Source: Novosphingobium aquimarinum (lineage in GTDB: Bacteria > Pseudomonadota > Alphaproteobacteria > Sphingomonadales > Sphingomonadaceae). From it: a DNA stretch of 64,000 bases. The position numbers and the translations under genes are program-made. The notes under the pieces are model-generated. The model was given only the letters and a program-made list of their open reading frames with translations. It searched no databases and had not been told where the DNA came from. The stretch lies in the NCBI RefSeq assembly GCF_009746585.1, contig NZ_WRPO01000010.1:1-64000 (forward strand), written 5' to 3'. Below, in pieces: positions 24,925-37,317 of this stretch (position 1 is the stretch's first letter; each line of letters starts with the position of its first letter).

Positions 24925-25022
24925 CGACCGAACGACACCGAAGTCGCACGGCTGCTTATTTACTAATGCGAATAATTAGCAATTATAACGACATGCCTGT
25001 CCAAAGGTGGGTGGTTTCTTGG

Positions 25023-26107
<1,085 letters not shown>

Positions 26108-26218
26108 TTGCAGCGGTCGGGCGGTTGCGACCAAATAGGGTTTGCAGCCACCGACGCTCCCACGTGTTAGCCTGCCTCGATAGGCAGCTCCCCAGGACAG
26201 GAACAGGACAGCCAAAAC

Positions 26219-27109
26219 ATGTCGATCCTCGTAAACAAGAATACCAAGGTCATCACCCAGGGCATGACCGGTTCGACCGGCAGCTTCCACACGCAGGCCG
26301 CGCTCGACTACGGCACGCAGATGGTCGCGGGTGTCACGCCCGGCAAAGGCGGCACCGAGCACCTCGGTCTGCCGCAGTTCAACTCGGTCCACGAAGCCAA
26401 GGCCGCGACCGGCGCGACCGCTTCTTGCGTCTACGTTCCCCCCGCGGGCGCGGCGGATGCGATCCTGGAAGCGATCGATGCCGAGATCGAGCTGATCATC
26501 TGCATCACCGAGGGCATTCCGGTGCTCGACATGATCCCGGTGAAGCGCGCCCTTACGGGATCGAAGTCGCGCGTGATCGGGCCGAACTGCCCCGGCGTGC
26601 TCACGCCGGACGAGTGCAAGATCGGCATCATGCCCGGCAACATCTTCTCGAAGGGTTCGGTCGGCGTGGTCTCGCGTTCGGGCACCCTCACCTATGAAGC
26701 CGTGTTCCAGACCACCAATGCGGGCCTTGGCCAGACCACTGCGGTCGGCATCGGCGGCGACCCGGTCAACGGCACCAACTTCATCGACGTGCTCGAGCTG
26801 TTCCTGGCCGACGACGAGACCAAGTCGATCATCATGATCGGTGAAATCGGCGGTTCGGCCGAGGAAGAAGCGGCGCAGTTCCTCAAGGACGAAGCCAAGC
26901 GCGGCCGGAAGAAGCCAATGGTCGGCTTCATCGCCGGCCTTACGGCGCCTCCGGGACGCCGCATGGGTCACGCCGGTGCGATCGTGTCGGGCGGCCAGGG
27001 CGGCGCCGAAGACAAGATCGCGGCGATGGAAGAGGCAGGCATCCGCGTCTCGCCTTCGCCTTCGGAACTGGGCGTGACTCTGGAAGGTTTGCTGAAAGAA
27101 GTTGCCTGA
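26219..27109 (+). CDS. sucD: Succinyl-CoA synthetase alpha subunit
   Basis: SucD binds CoA and carries the phospho-histidine in the interconversion of succinyl-CoA and succinate with nucleoside triphosphate. CoA-fold motif [19 protein letters not shown] begins near residue 11, [13 protein letters not shown] and [20 protein letters not shown] follow, and the phosphorylated His sits in [13 protein letters not shown]. The 296-residue length is typical. Its partner subunit gene sucC, usually directly upstream, is not in the gap after mdh, so it must be elsewhere. Confidence 0.97.
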   Translation: MSILVNKNTKVITQGMTGSTGSFHTQAALDYGTQMVAGVTPGKGGTEHLGLPQFNSVHEAKAATGATASCVYVPPAGAADAILEAIDAEIELIICITEGIPVLDMIPVKRALTGSKSRVIGPNCPGVLTPDECKIGIMPGNIFSKGSVGVVSRSGTLTYEAVFQTTNAGLGQTTAVGIGGDPVNGTNFIDVLELFLADDETKSIIMIGEIGGSAEEEAAQFLKDEAKRGRKKPMVGFIAGLTAPPGRRMGHAGAIVSGGQGGAEDKIAAMEEAGIRVSPSPSELGVTLEGLLKEVA

Positions 27110-27229
27110 TAGTATTTCGCGGGGGCGAAACAATCGGACGGACTCCGGCCTTATCGTAGTACGATGGTCTGAAGCCCGTCGGCAATCTGCTCGATTTGCG
27201 CTGCGATGCGGCGCGGAAAGGTCGTGACC

Positions 27230-30070
27230 ATGGGCAACGAAAATCTTGATTTTGTCCCCGACGAACCCCAGCCGGGTCCGAGCTGGCAGCGCGGCAACTG
27301 GCCGCAAGTCGGCGGCGCGTTCGAAGACGATCTGACTCAGGCGCTCGATCCGACGGCGCTCAAGCTGGACATCACCGGTTCGGCCAAGAAGGCGGGCATC
27401 CCGCTCGACGAAAGCCGGATCGAAGAAGCCGCCGCGGATTCGATCCGCGCGATGATGCTGATCCGCACCTACCGCGTCCGCGGCCACCTCGGTGCGCAGC
27501 TCGATCCGCTCGGGCTGACGAGCCGCGAACTGCCGCGCGACCTGACCCCCGAATACCATGGCTTTACCGGAGCGGCGCTCGATCGCCCGGTGTTCATCGG
27601 CGGCAATCTTGGTCTCGAATGGACGACCGTTCGTGAGCTCGTGGAAATCCTGCGGCTCAACTACTGCGGCGTCGTCGGCCTCGAATACATGCACATCGCC
27701 GATGTCGAAGAGCGCCGCTTCCTGCAGGAACGCATGGAAGGCGCCGACAAGGAGATCGAATTCACGCCGAACGGCAAGAAGGCGATCCTGTCCGCTGTGA
27801 TCCGCGGCGAGCAGTACGAAAAGTTCCTCGGCAAGAAGTACGTCGGCACCAAGCGGTTCGGCCTCGACGGCGGGGAGTCGATGATTCCGGCGCTCGAATC
27901 GGTGATCAAGTACGGCGGACAGCTGGGCGTTCGCGAAATCGTCTACGGCATGGCCCACCGTGGCCGCCTCAACGTCCTCGCGAACGTGATGGGCAAGCCG
28001 TACAAGGTGATCTTCCACGAATTCTCGGGCGGCACCGCCAATCCCGAAGACGTCGGCGGATCGGGCGACGTGAAATACCACCTCGGCACCTCGACCGACC
28101 GCGAGTTCGACGGGACCAAGGTTCACATGAGCCTGATGCCCAACCCTTCTCACCTCGAGACGGTCGATCCGGTGGTGCTGGGCAAAGTGCGCGCCTATCA
28201 GACGCTGCGCGACGACATTGGCACCGACATCGGCGAAGGTGCGCTTCACAAGGAAGTGCTGCCCGTGCTGATCCACGGCGATGCGGCTTTCGCGGGGCAA
28301 GGCATTGTTTGGGAGTGCTTCGGCCTTTCGGGCGTGCGCGGCTATAACACCGGCGGTTGCATCCACTTCGTGATCAACAACCAGATCGGCTTCACCACGA
28401 CGCCGAACTTCGCGCGCAACTCGCCCTATCCGTCCGACGTCGCCAAGGGCGTCCAGGCCCCGATCCTGCACGTCAACGGCGACGATCCGGCGGCCGTGAC
28501 TTTCTGCTGCAAGCTCGCGATCGATTATCGCCAGACGTTCGGCCGCGACATCGTCATCGACATGTGGTGCTATCGCCGCTTCGGCCACAACGAAGGCGAC
28601 GAGCCCAGTTTCACCCAGCCCTTGATGTACGACAAGATCCGCAAGCATCCCGCCGTCAGCGCGATCTACGGCGCCCGGCTCGCGGACGAAGGCGTGATCG
28701 AGCCGGGTTTCGTCGCCGATACGGAGGCGAAGTTCGTCGAATACCTCGAAGAACAGTTCGAGGCATCCCAGAGCTACAAGGCCAACGAGGCCGACTGGTT
28801 CGGCGGGCACTGGAGCGGCTTCAACAAGCCGGTCGATCCCGAAAGCGCGCGTCGCAATATCCAGACCGGCATCGAACAGAAGCTGTTCGACAGCCTCGGC
28901 CGCACGCTGACCACAGTGCCCGACGACCTCAAGATCCACCGCACCTTGAACCGCGTGCTCGATGCCAAGCGCGAGATGTTCAAGAATGCCGACGGATTTG
29001 ACTGGGCGACCGCCGAAGCGCTCGCGTTCGGCAGCCTCGTTTCGGAAGGCTACAACGTGCGCCTGTCGGGTCAGGATTCGGGCCGCGGCACGTTCAGCCA
29101 GCGCCACGCCGCCTGGATCGACCAGACCGACGAGCACAAGTATGTGCCTTTGAACAGCGTCCCGCACGGGCGGTTCGAAGTGCTCGATTCGACGCTGTCC
29201 GAATACGGCGTGCTCGGATTCGAATATGGCTATGCCAGCGCCGATCCCAAGACGCTGGTGCTGTGGGAAGCGCAGTTCGGCGACTTCGCCAACGGTGCCC
29301 AGATCATCATCGATCAGTACATCGCCGCCGCCGAAGCCAAGTGGCTGCGCGCGAACGGCCTCGTGCTCTTGCTGCCGCATGGCTACGAGGGTCAAGGCCC
29401 GGAGCATTCCTCGGCGCGTCTCGAGCGGTTTCTTCAGCTCTGCGCGCAGGACAACATCCAGGTCTGCAACATCACCAGCCCGGCCAATTACTTCCACGTG
29501 CTGCGCCGGCAGATGCACCGCCCGTTCCGCAAGCCGCTCGTCATCATGACGCCGAAGTCGCTGCTGCGCCATCCCATGGCGAAATCGAACCAGGACGCTT
29601 TCGTCGGCGAAGGGCACTTCTTCCGGATCCTGTCGGACGTGAAACCGGCCAAAGACGAGGACACGCGCCGCGTCATCCTGTGCTCGGGCAAAGTCGCTTA
29701 CGATCTCATGGAAGCACGCGATGCCGCCGAGATCGACGATGTTCAGATCATCCGCCTCGAGCAGTTGTATCCGTTCCCGGGCGAGCCGCTCGCGCTCCGC
29801 CTCTCGCGGATGAAGAATCTCGAGGATATCGTCTGGTGTCAGGAAGAGCCGCGCAACAACGGCGCCTGGTTCTTTGTCGGCTCCCAAATCGAAGAAGCCG
29901 CCGAGCAGGCGGGCATTGAGATCGGGCGCGTTCGGTATGCCGGTCGCAACGCCGCGGCGTCGCCCGCGACCGGTCTTGCCAAGCGCCATGCCGCCGAACA
30001 AGCCGCACTGGTTGCGGACGCGCTTGGCCTTTCCGTCCGTTCCGAAATCCGGCGCAAGCAGAAGGCTTGA
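27230..30070 (+). CDS. sucA: 2-oxoglutarate dehydrogenase E1 component
   Basis: SucA is the thiamine-diphosphate-dependent decarboxylase of the 2-oxoglutarate dehydrogenase complex. The 946-residue protein has the family order: an N-terminal E2-contact region (FVPDEPQPGPSWQRGNW), GLEYMHIADVEERRFLQ, KRFGLDGGESMIP, the ThDP site MAHRGRLNVLANVMGK, HGDAAFAGQGIV, and the C-terminal transketolase-like part with YEGQGPEHSSARLERFLQL and LMTPKSLLRHPMA-like sequence. The ATG at 27230 has GGAAAGG eight or so bases ahead, better than the in-frame ATG at 27206. It is nine bases upstream of sucB. Confidence 0.97.
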   Translation: MGNENLDFVPDEPQPGPSWQRGNWPQVGGAFEDDLTQALDPTALKLDITGSAKKAGIPLDESRIEEAAADSIRAMMLIRTYRVRGHLGAQLDPLGLTSRELPRDLTPEYHGFTGAALDRPVFIGGNLGLEWTTVRELVEILRLNYCGVVGLEYMHIADVEERRFLQERMEGADKEIEFTPNGKKAILSAVIRGEQYEKFLGKKYVGTKRFGLDGGESMIPALESVIKYGGQLGVREIVYGMAHRGRLNVLANVMGKPYKVIFHEFSGGTANPEDVGGSGDVKYHLGTSTDREFDGTKVHMSLMPNPSHLETVDPVVLGKVRAYQTLRDDIGTDIGEGALHKEVLPVLIHGDAAFAGQGIVWECFGLSGVRGYNTGGCIHFVINNQIGFTTTPNFARNSPYPSDVAKGVQAPILHVNGDDPAAVTFCCKLAIDYRQTFGRDIVIDMWCYRRFGHNEGDEPSFTQPLMYDKIRKHPAVSAIYGARLADEGVIEPGFVADTEAKFVEYLEEQFEASQSYKANEADWFGGHWSGFNKPVDPESARRNIQTGIEQKLFDSLGRTLTTVPDDLKIHRTLNRVLDAKREMFKNADGFDWATAEALAFGSLVSEGYNVRLSGQDSGRGTFSQRHAAWIDQTDEHKYVPLNSVPHGRFEVLDSTLSEYGVLGFEYGYASADPKTLVLWEAQFGDFANGAQIIIDQYIAAAEAKWLRANGLVLLLPHGYEGQGPEHSSARLERFLQLCAQDNIQVCNITSPANYFHVLRRQMHRPFRKPLVIMTPKSLLRHPMAKSNQDAFVGEGHFFRILSDVKPAKDEDTRRVILCSGKVAYDLMEARDAAEIDDVQIIRLEQLYPFPGEPLALRLSRMKNLEDIVWCQEEPRNNGAWFFVGSQIEEAAEQAGIEIGRVRYAGRNAAASPATGLAKRHAAEQAALVADALGLSVRSEIRRKQKA

Positions 30071-30078
30071 AGTAAACC

Positions 30079-31317
30079 ATGTCGACTGAAGTCAAGGTCC
30101 CCACACTCGGGGAATCGGTGTCCGAGGCCACGATTGGCCAGTGGCTCAAGCAACCCGGCGAAGCAGTGGCCGCAGATGAAGCCATCGCCAGTCTCGAGAC
30201 CGACAAGGTCGCGGTGGACGTGCTGGCCCCCCAGGGCGGTGTCATGGGCGAACTCAAATTCGCCGAGGGCGATACCGTCGGCGTCGATGCGGTGATCGCG
30301 ACGATCGAGGAAGGCAGCGGCGCGCCCGCCGCCAAGCCCGCCGCCAAGTCGGACAGCAAGGATAGCGATCCGGCACCAGCGCCGACGCCGTCGCCTTCTC
30401 CGGCCCCTGCCCCGTCGGACGATACCGCTGTGGTGCTGTCGCCCGCGGTACGCCGCGCGGTGCTCGAACACGGGATCGATCCCGCCAAAGTGACCGGCAC
30501 CGGCAAGGACGGACGGATCACCAAGGAAGACGTGATCGCCGCCGCCAAGGCGAAGACTGCGGAGCCCACGCCGGCTTCCACCAGCACACCCGCCCCTGCC
30601 CCCTCGGCCACCGGGGAACGCCGCGAAGAGCGCGTCAAGATGACGCGCCTGCGCCAGACGATCGCCCGCCGGCTCAAGTCCGCTCAGGACACCGCCGCGC
30701 TGCTGACGACGTTCAACGATGTCGACATGACGGCCGTCATCGAGGCGCGCACGAAATACAAGGACGTGTTCGAGAAGAAGCACGGCATCCGCCTCGGCTT
30801 CATGAGCTTCTTCGCCAAGGCTTCGGTCCTGGCGCTTAAGGACGTGCCATCGGCCAACGCCTACATCGAGGGCGAGGAAATCGTCTATCACGATTACGTC
30901 GATATCTCGGTCGCGGTGTCGGCGCCCAACGGCCTCGTCGTTCCCGTGGTCCGCGATTGCGACAAGCTGTCGTTCGCGGGAATTGAGAAGTCGATCGCGG
31001 AATATGGCAAGAAGGCCAAGGACGGCACGCTGACCATGGACGACATGAAGGGCGGCACCTTCACTATCTCCAACGGCGGCGTCTTCGGATCGCTGATGTC
31101 GACCCCGATCATCAACCCGCCGCAGTCCGCCGTGCTTGGCCTGCACCGGATCGAGGATCGGCCCGTCGCGGTGAACGGCGAAGTCGTGATCCGGCCGATG
31201 ATGTACATCGCGCTGTCTTACGACCACCGCCTGATCGACGGTCGCGAAGCGGTGACCGCATTGAAGATCATCAAGGAAGCGATCGAGGATCCCACGCGGC
31301 TGCTGATTGACCTGTAA
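30079..31317 (+). CDS. sucB: Dihydrolipoyl succinyltransferase (E2)
   Basis: The 412-residue E2 core of the 2-oxoglutarate dehydrogenase complex. One lipoyl domain spans residues 1-78 with the lipoylated Lys in [10 protein letters not shown] Pro/Ala linker of about 45 residues follows, then an E3/E1-binding domain ([19 protein letters not shown] with [12 protein letters not shown]), a second flexible linker, and the catalytic acyltransferase domain ending in [12 protein letters not shown] with the active-site His. It is nine bases after sucA and upstream of lpd, separated from the latter by a palindromic repeat. Confidence 0.96.
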   Translation: MSTEVKVPTLGESVSEATIGQWLKQPGEAVAADEAIASLETDKVAVDVLAPQGGVMGELKFAEGDTVGVDAVIATIEEGSGAPAAKPAAKSDSKDSDPAPAPTPSPSPAPAPSDDTAVVLSPAVRRAVLEHGIDPAKVTGTGKDGRITKEDVIAAAKAKTAEPTPASTSTPAPAPSATGERREERVKMTRLRQTIARRLKSAQDTAALLTTFNDVDMTAVIEARTKYKDVFEKKHGIRLGFMSFFAKASVLALKDVPSANAYIEGEEIVYHDYVDISVAVSAPNGLVVPVVRDCDKLSFAGIEKSIAEYGKKAKDGTLTMDDMKGGTFTISNGGVFGSLMSTPIINPPQSAVLGLHRIEDRPVAVNGEVVIRPMMYIALSYDHRLIDGREAVTALKIIKEAIEDPTRLLIDL

Positions 31318-31343
31318 CCGTACATTCGCGATCACCAATCAAC

Positions 31344-31432
31344 CGTCATTCCCGCGACAGCGGGAACCCATCTCCAGACTTGACCGGATGCGCAAACCCG
31401 GGAGATGGATCCCCGCCCTCGCGAGGATGACG
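31344..31432. repeat. Palindromic intergenic repeat between sucB and lpd
   Basis: Imperfect 32-base arms (31344-31375 and 31401-31432) pair with about six mismatches, spaced by 25 bases. The tips read CGTCATTCC and GGATGACG, the same style as the elements at 13468 and 61809. It would form a long hairpin in the sucB-lpd transcript. Confidence 0.8.
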
Positions 31433-31454
31433 AAACAGGAAGCTGGAGCCAAGA

Positions 31455-32852
31455 ATGGCTGAATACGACTACGACGTTCTTGTCATCGGTGCTGGCCCCG
31501 GCGGCTATGTCGCGGCGATCCGCGCGGCGCAGCTCGGGCTGAAGACGGCTTGCGCGGAGAGCCGTGAGACGCTGGGTGGCACGTGCCTCAACGTCGGTTG
31601 CATTCCTTCCAAGGCAATGCTGCACGCCACCGAATACTTCGATGCGGCCGCCAATGGCGCGATGGCCAAGATGGGCATCAAGGTGACGCCCGAACTCGAT
31701 CTCGAGACGATGCATGCGCAGCGTCGCGACGCGGTGAAGCAGCTCACCGGCGGCGTCGCCTTCCTGTTCAAGAAGAACAAGGTCGATTGGCTGAACGGTT
31801 TCGCCAAGTTCCAAGACGCGCACACGGTGAAGGTGGGCGACAAGACCGTGACCGCCAAGAACGTGGTGATCGCCACGGGCTCGACAGTGACGCCGCTGGC
31901 CAATGTCGAAATCGATAACGCCAAGGGAATCGTCGTCGATTCCACCGGCGCTCTCGAATTGCCTGCCGTGCCAAAGAAAATGGTCGTGATCGGTGGTGGC
32001 GTGATCGGGCTGGAACTCGGCTCGGTCTGGCGGCGACTCGGCGCCGAAGTGATCGTGGTGGAATTCCTCGATCAGCTGCTCCCCGGCATGGATGGCGAAA
32101 TCCGCAAGGAAGCCGCGAAGATCTTCAAGAAGCAGGGCATGGAACTTCGCCTCGGGATGAAAGTCACCGGCGTGTCGGTGAAGGGCAAGAAGGCGACGCT
32201 CACGATGGAACCGTCCAAGGGCGGTGACAGCGAGACGCTGACGGCCGATTGCGTCCTCGTCTCGATCGGGCGCCGGCCCAATACCGATGGGCTCGGCCTC
32301 GATGCGATCGGGCTCAAGACCAACCAGCGCGGCCAGATCGAGACCGATCACGACTTCTCCACCCGCGTCGATGGCGTGTGGGCGATTGGCGACGTCATTC
32401 CCGGCCCGATGCTGGCGCACAAGGCCGAGGACGAAGGCATCGCGGTGGCCGAGAATATCGCTGGGATGACCGGCATCGTGAATCACGACCTGATCCCCGG
32501 CGTCGTCTACACTCTGCCAGAGATCGCCGGTGTCGGGCTCACCGAGGAAGCCGCCCGGGAAAAAGGCGAAGTCAAAGTCGGCAAGTTCCCGATGCTCGCC
32601 AACTCGCGCGCGAAGACCAATCACGAGCCCGATGGCTTCGTGAAGATCATCGCGGATGCCGAGACCGACCGCGTGCTCGGCGTATGGTGCATCGCCACCG
32701 TCGCCGGCACGATGATCTCGCAGGCGACCCAAGCGATGGAGTTCGGCGCCACCAGCGAAGACATCGCCTATACTTGCCACGCCCACCCGACTCATTCGGA
32801 AGCGATCAAGGAAGCGGCGATGGCGGTCACCGGCAAGCCGATCCACATCTGA
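31455..32852 (+). CDS. lpd: Dihydrolipoyl dehydrogenase (E3)
   Basis: Lpd reoxidises dihydrolipoamide with FAD and NAD. The FAD fold is at the N-terminus (DVLVIGAGPGGYVAAIRAA), the redox disulfide in GGTCLNVGCIPSKAML, the NAD-binding motif in VVIGGGVIGLELGSVWRRLG, and the second FAD contact in VWAIGDVIPGPMLAHKAEDEG is typical. The C-terminal dimer interface has the catalytic His-Glu pair in ATTCHAHPT-like sequence (YTCHAHPTHSEA). The 465-residue length is normal. Its place after sucAB suggests service to the 2-oxoglutarate complex, though E3 is often shared. Confidence 0.96.
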   Translation: MAEYDYDVLVIGAGPGGYVAAIRAAQLGLKTACAESRETLGGTCLNVGCIPSKAMLHATEYFDAAANGAMAKMGIKVTPELDLETMHAQRRDAVKQLTGGVAFLFKKNKVDWLNGFAKFQDAHTVKVGDKTVTAKNVVIATGSTVTPLANVEIDNAKGIVVDSTGALELPAVPKKMVVIGGGVIGLELGSVWRRLGAEVIVVEFLDQLLPGMDGEIRKEAAKIFKKQGMELRLGMKVTGVSVKGKKATLTMEPSKGGDSETLTADCVLVSIGRRPNTDGLGLDAIGLKTNQRGQIETDHDFSTRVDGVWAIGDVIPGPMLAHKAEDEGIAVAENIAGMTGIVNHDLIPGVVYTLPEIAGVGLTEEAAREKGEVKVGKFPMLANSRAKTNHEPDGFVKIIADAETDRVLGVWCIATVAGTMISQATQAMEFGATSEDIAYTCHAHPTHSEAIKEAAMAVTGKPIHI

Positions 32853-32928
32853 TCGCACGCCCGCGCGAAGCACTAGGCTGCTTGGCGATTTGCGGCTATT
32901 TTCGTCGCATCTCGCCAAGGAGCACTTC

Positions 32929-33543
32929 ATGCCTGTTTCGATCCTGCTTGCCGCGGCTGCGCTAGCGGCTCCCCAGTACAGCGTCGATTTGGACGACTAT
33001 CCGGACAAGGCGCTCGCGATGGAGAAGTCGGCGGCCGTGCTGGCCGACGTGACAGTCACACCCCAAGGCAACATGATCCGGTGCGAGACGATCGACAGTA
33101 CCGGTGATCCCGACCTGGCGCAGCGCATCTGCAAGATCTTCAAGGCCAAGCGCCATCGGCCGGCCCGGTTTTCCGACGGAAAGCCAGCCTGGTTCGTCGA
33201 GCGCGATGTCTACAAGATGTTCCTGCCGGGCACCTCCCCCGCCTCGGCGATCGCAGCGCTGCGCAAGCCCGACGCCATTCTCGAGGTCGCCGCCCTGCCC
33301 CCGGGGATGCAGACGCTGGATGCCAACGTCATCGTCGCCGTCGATGCCGAAGGCCATATCACGGGCTGCGCTCCGGATGCCGGAGACGAAGTCTCGCCCG
33401 TGACTCGAACGGTCTGCGCCAATACCCAAACAGTAACGCAGGACGTCTTTCGCGACGAAAGCGGCAGCGCGGTCCCTTACGTCACGCGGCTGCGGTTTCG
33501 CTTGCAGAAGAAAGACACCACTCTCGCGGCGCCGGCGTCCTGA
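32929..33543 (+). CDS. Exported protein with two TonB-C-like repeats
   Basis: AAGGAG lies six bases before the ATG at 32929. A weak signal peptide (MPVSILLAAAALAAPQ) precedes 190 residues with two copies of a TonB C-terminal-like pattern: VTVTPQGNMIRCETI...ICKIFKAKRHRPARF and VIVAVDAEGHITGCAP...VCANTQ...PYVTRLRFRL. Each has strand, Gly-rich turn, a Cys and a second Cys, suggesting disulfides. In sphingomonads related domains occur in energy-transducer-like proteins of unknown role. There is no transmembrane TonB box, so a true TonB function is unlikely. It follows lpd by 76 bases and overlaps nothing. Confidence 0.55.
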   Translation: MPVSILLAAAALAAPQYSVDLDDYPDKALAMEKSAAVLADVTVTPQGNMIRCETIDSTGDPDLAQRICKIFKAKRHRPARFSDGKPAWFVERDVYKMFLPGTSPASAIAALRKPDAILEVAALPPGMQTLDANVIVAVDAEGHITGCAPDAGDEVSPVTRTVCANTQTVTQDVFRDESGSAVPYVTRLRFRLQKKDTTLAAPAS

Positions 33544-33546
33544 CGC

Positions 33547-33969
33547 GTGCGGCAATTGCGCCCCTTCCACCTCGCCTTCCCGGTCGATGATCTTGCCGCG
33601 GCGCGGGCCTTCTGGGGCGGTGTGATCGGTTGTCCCGAAGGACGCAGTTCGCCCACGTGGATCGACTTCGATTTCTACGGCCATCAGATCGTGACTCACC
33701 TCGCCCCTGGCGCCGGAGACGCGGCGAACAACCCGGTCGACGGCCACGGCGTTCCGGTCCCCCACTTCGGCATCGTTCTCGAGATGGACGCCTGGGAAGC
33801 ACTGGCATCGCGTCTGCGCGAAGCCGGCGTGGCGTTCGAAATCGAGCCGCACGTCCGCTTTGCCGGTCAACCGCGCGAGCAGGCGACGATGTTCTTCCGC
33901 GATCCTGCCGGCAACGCGATCGAGATGAAGGCCTTCGCAGACTTGAAACAGTTGTTTGCGGTCGATTGA
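33547..33969 (+). CDS. VOC (glyoxalase/dioxygenase fold) protein
   Basis: A 140-residue protein of the vicinal oxygen chelate superfamily. The first half reads [28 protein letters not shown], with the metal-binding His in FHLAF, and the second half [20 protein letters not shown] followed by [15 protein letters not shown], with the C-terminal metal ligand Glu. This layout resembles glyoxalase-type and dioxygenase-like VOC proteins; the substrate cannot be named. The start is the GTG at 33547, three bases after the stop of the previous gene, so the two are probably co-transcribed. Confidence 0.75.
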   Translation: MRQLRPFHLAFPVDDLAAARAFWGGVIGCPEGRSSPTWIDFDFYGHQIVTHLAPGAGDAANNPVDGHGVPVPHFGIVLEMDAWEALASRLREAGVAFEIEPHVRFAGQPREQATMFFRDPAGNAIEMKAFADLKQLFAVD

Positions 33970-34015
33970 TCGCGCCTGCGGCATCGCCTGATAGCTAACG
34001 TCACTTCCGGACGAA

Positions 34016-34792
34016 TTGATCTTGCAAACGAACCCATCGACTCGCCGAGCGCCGTGTCTGGTCATCGTACTCGGCGTGATCCTCGCATGCATGCACTTCA
34101 GCGCGCCTTCTCAGGCGCAAGCGGCGCGCAGCTTCGGCGTCATCCTGGAGGGGACGACCGACTTGCGCGATCGCGGCATCAGCTGGAGCGGCGGCAAGAG
34201 TGCGCTGCAGCTCGATGCCACGCTGCCGATCACGCCCGATCTCGCGATCGACGTGAAAGCTGCGACTTTGCATGGAAGCCAGCGGCATGGGGGCAGCGAC
34301 TTTGGCCTCGCGATCAGTCCTAACCATCAGATCTACCTGAGCGGATGGCGGTTGGCGTACGGGGTCACCGGGCATGTCTTCATTGGCGAAGGCGGGCTGA
34401 ATTTCGTCGAGCTTGACGGCTCGGCCACGCGGTCGATCGGCCCTTTGCAAGTGGCTGCTGGTGCCAGCTTCGCGCCGTCGCAGAAGGCGATTGGCGGCAG
34501 CAATCTCTATCTGCACGCCGATGCCGTGATCGGGATTCCCGGATCGCCCTTCACGATCTACGGCGGCGCAGGCCACACCCTCGGTTCGAACGACGATACC
34601 CCGCGCGCCCGACGGCTGCGGCCGGACGGAGACTACACCGATTGGTATGTCGGCGCGGAACACGTCAGTGGTCCCGGAGCGATTGGCCTGCGCTACTCCG
34701 ACACCGCCATCGGTGTGGTGCCAGACCCATCCGAGTATCTTGACAAGCACACCGGGGCAAAGCTGGTCGGCTATGCGCGCGTCTTCTTCTGA
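34016..34792 (+). CDS. TorF-like outer membrane porin
   Basis: A signal peptide-like segment (LVIVLGVILACMHFSAPSQA) precedes about 220 residues of alternating beta strands typical of the TorF family of putative porins: GVILEGTTDLRDRGISWSGG, LPITPDLAIDVKAATL and NLYLHADAVIGIPGSPFTIYGGAG. The protein ends in Phe (VGYARVFF), the usual C-terminal signature for insertion by the BAM complex. The start is a TTG at 34016 or a later codon; the N-terminus is uncertain. It is convergent with the DPP III-like gene, 15 bases away. Confidence 0.65.
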   Translation: MILQTNPSTRRAPCLVIVLGVILACMHFSAPSQAQAARSFGVILEGTTDLRDRGISWSGGKSALQLDATLPITPDLAIDVKAATLHGSQRHGGSDFGLAISPNHQIYLSGWRLAYGVTGHVFIGEGGLNFVELDGSATRSIGPLQVAAGASFAPSQKAIGGSNLYLHADAVIGIPGSPFTIYGGAGHTLGSNDDTPRARRLRPDGDYTDWYVGAEHVSGPGAIGLRYSDTAIGVVPDPSEYLDKHTGAKLVGYARVFF

Positions 34793-34807
34793 ACGACGCG
34801 CTCCCCG

Positions 34808-36499
<1,692 letters not shown>

Positions 36500-36609
36500 G
36501 AAAACGGGACTTTCGACGTGATTGACCTCAACTACCTGGAAACGTTAGCCGGGCTCAGCCCGCAAGTCACGGATCACGCTCATCAGGGTACCAATCGAAA
36601 GGAGGCACC

Positions 36610-37251
36610 GTGATATCGCCAGCCATGCCATCGCTGCCGCCGATGCCGCCGATGCCGCCGATACTCGACATCGTCGGAATCGCGATCTTCGCGCTTTCGG
36701 GGGCCATCGTCGCCGCGCGCGAGAAACAGACCTTCGTCACTATGGCCTTCTTTGCACTGATCACCGGCGTGGGCGGAGGAACCGTGCGTGACATCCTGAT
36801 CGGCGCGCCGGTGTTCTGGATGCGGGACCCGTTCACGGCGCCGATCTGCCTCGCCATGGCGTTCCTCGTGTGGTTCGCTCCCGACCGGTGGTGGAGCCCG
36901 CGCCTGCTTGCCTTCGCGGACGCCGCGGGGCTCGCCGCCTATGCCGTTTTGGGCACCGTCAAAGCGCTTCGCTTCGATCTTCCGCCGGCCACCGCCATTC
37001 TGATGGGCATCGTGACCGGCTGCGTCGGCGGCATCATTCGCGACATCATCGCCGGGCAGCCCTCGATCTTGATGCGCCACGAGATCTACGTGACCGCGGC
37101 GGCCCTGTCTGCCACGCTGGCCGCAGTGGGATGGTTCATTGGCCTGCCGCTCGCGGTGCTCTGGATCATCGCGACCGGTGCCGGTTTCGCCTTGCGCGGC
37201 GCCGCCATCCACTGGTCCCTGGCGCTTCCGGCCTACAAGACCAAGCCGTAA
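36610..37251 (+). CDS. Trimeric intracellular cation (TRIC/UPF0126) channel
   Basis: A 213-residue membrane protein with seven hydrophobic segments and the internal duplication of the TRIC family. Repeat 1 has GIAIFALSGAIVAAREKQ and GVGGGTVRDILIGA, and repeat 2 has DAAGLAAYAVLGTVKA and CVGGIIRDIIAGQPSIL, each with the Gly-rich pore-lining helix break. Prokaryotic members conduct K+ and other cations. The start is the GTG at 36610, four bases after the strong Shine-Dalgarno AAAGGAGG. An odd N-terminal tail of Met/Pro repeats precedes the first helix. Confidence 0.88.
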   Translation: MISPAMPSLPPMPPMPPILDIVGIAIFALSGAIVAAREKQTFVTMAFFALITGVGGGTVRDILIGAPVFWMRDPFTAPICLAMAFLVWFAPDRWWSPRLLAFADAAGLAAYAVLGTVKALRFDLPPATAILMGIVTGCVGGIIRDIIAGQPSILMRHEIYVTAAALSATLAAVGWFIGLPLAVLWIIATGAGFALRGAAIHWSLALPAYKTKP

Positions 37252-37258
37252 TCGAGCA

Positions 37259-37302
37259 CGACAAGGCATTCCAAGCCGTCACCGGAATGGAATGCCTTGT
37301 CG
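37259..37302. terminator. Perfect 15-bp hairpin between convergent genes
   Basis: Arms cgacaaggcattcca (37259-37273) and tggaatgccttgtcg (37288-37302) are exact inverted copies with a 14-base loop, between the TRIC gene and a convergent exported-protein gene. No T-run follows on either strand, so it may be a bidirectional RNA-end or processing hairpin rather than a standard terminator. Confidence 0.5.
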
Positions 37303-37317
37303 CATGTACGGATCGAA

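Noticed and set aside
36620-36660. Short tandem repeat at the TRIC N-terminus (CCGATGCCG units)
   Set aside because: It is a three-unit coding repeat giving Met-Pro-Pro, too short to be a CRISPR or satellite.
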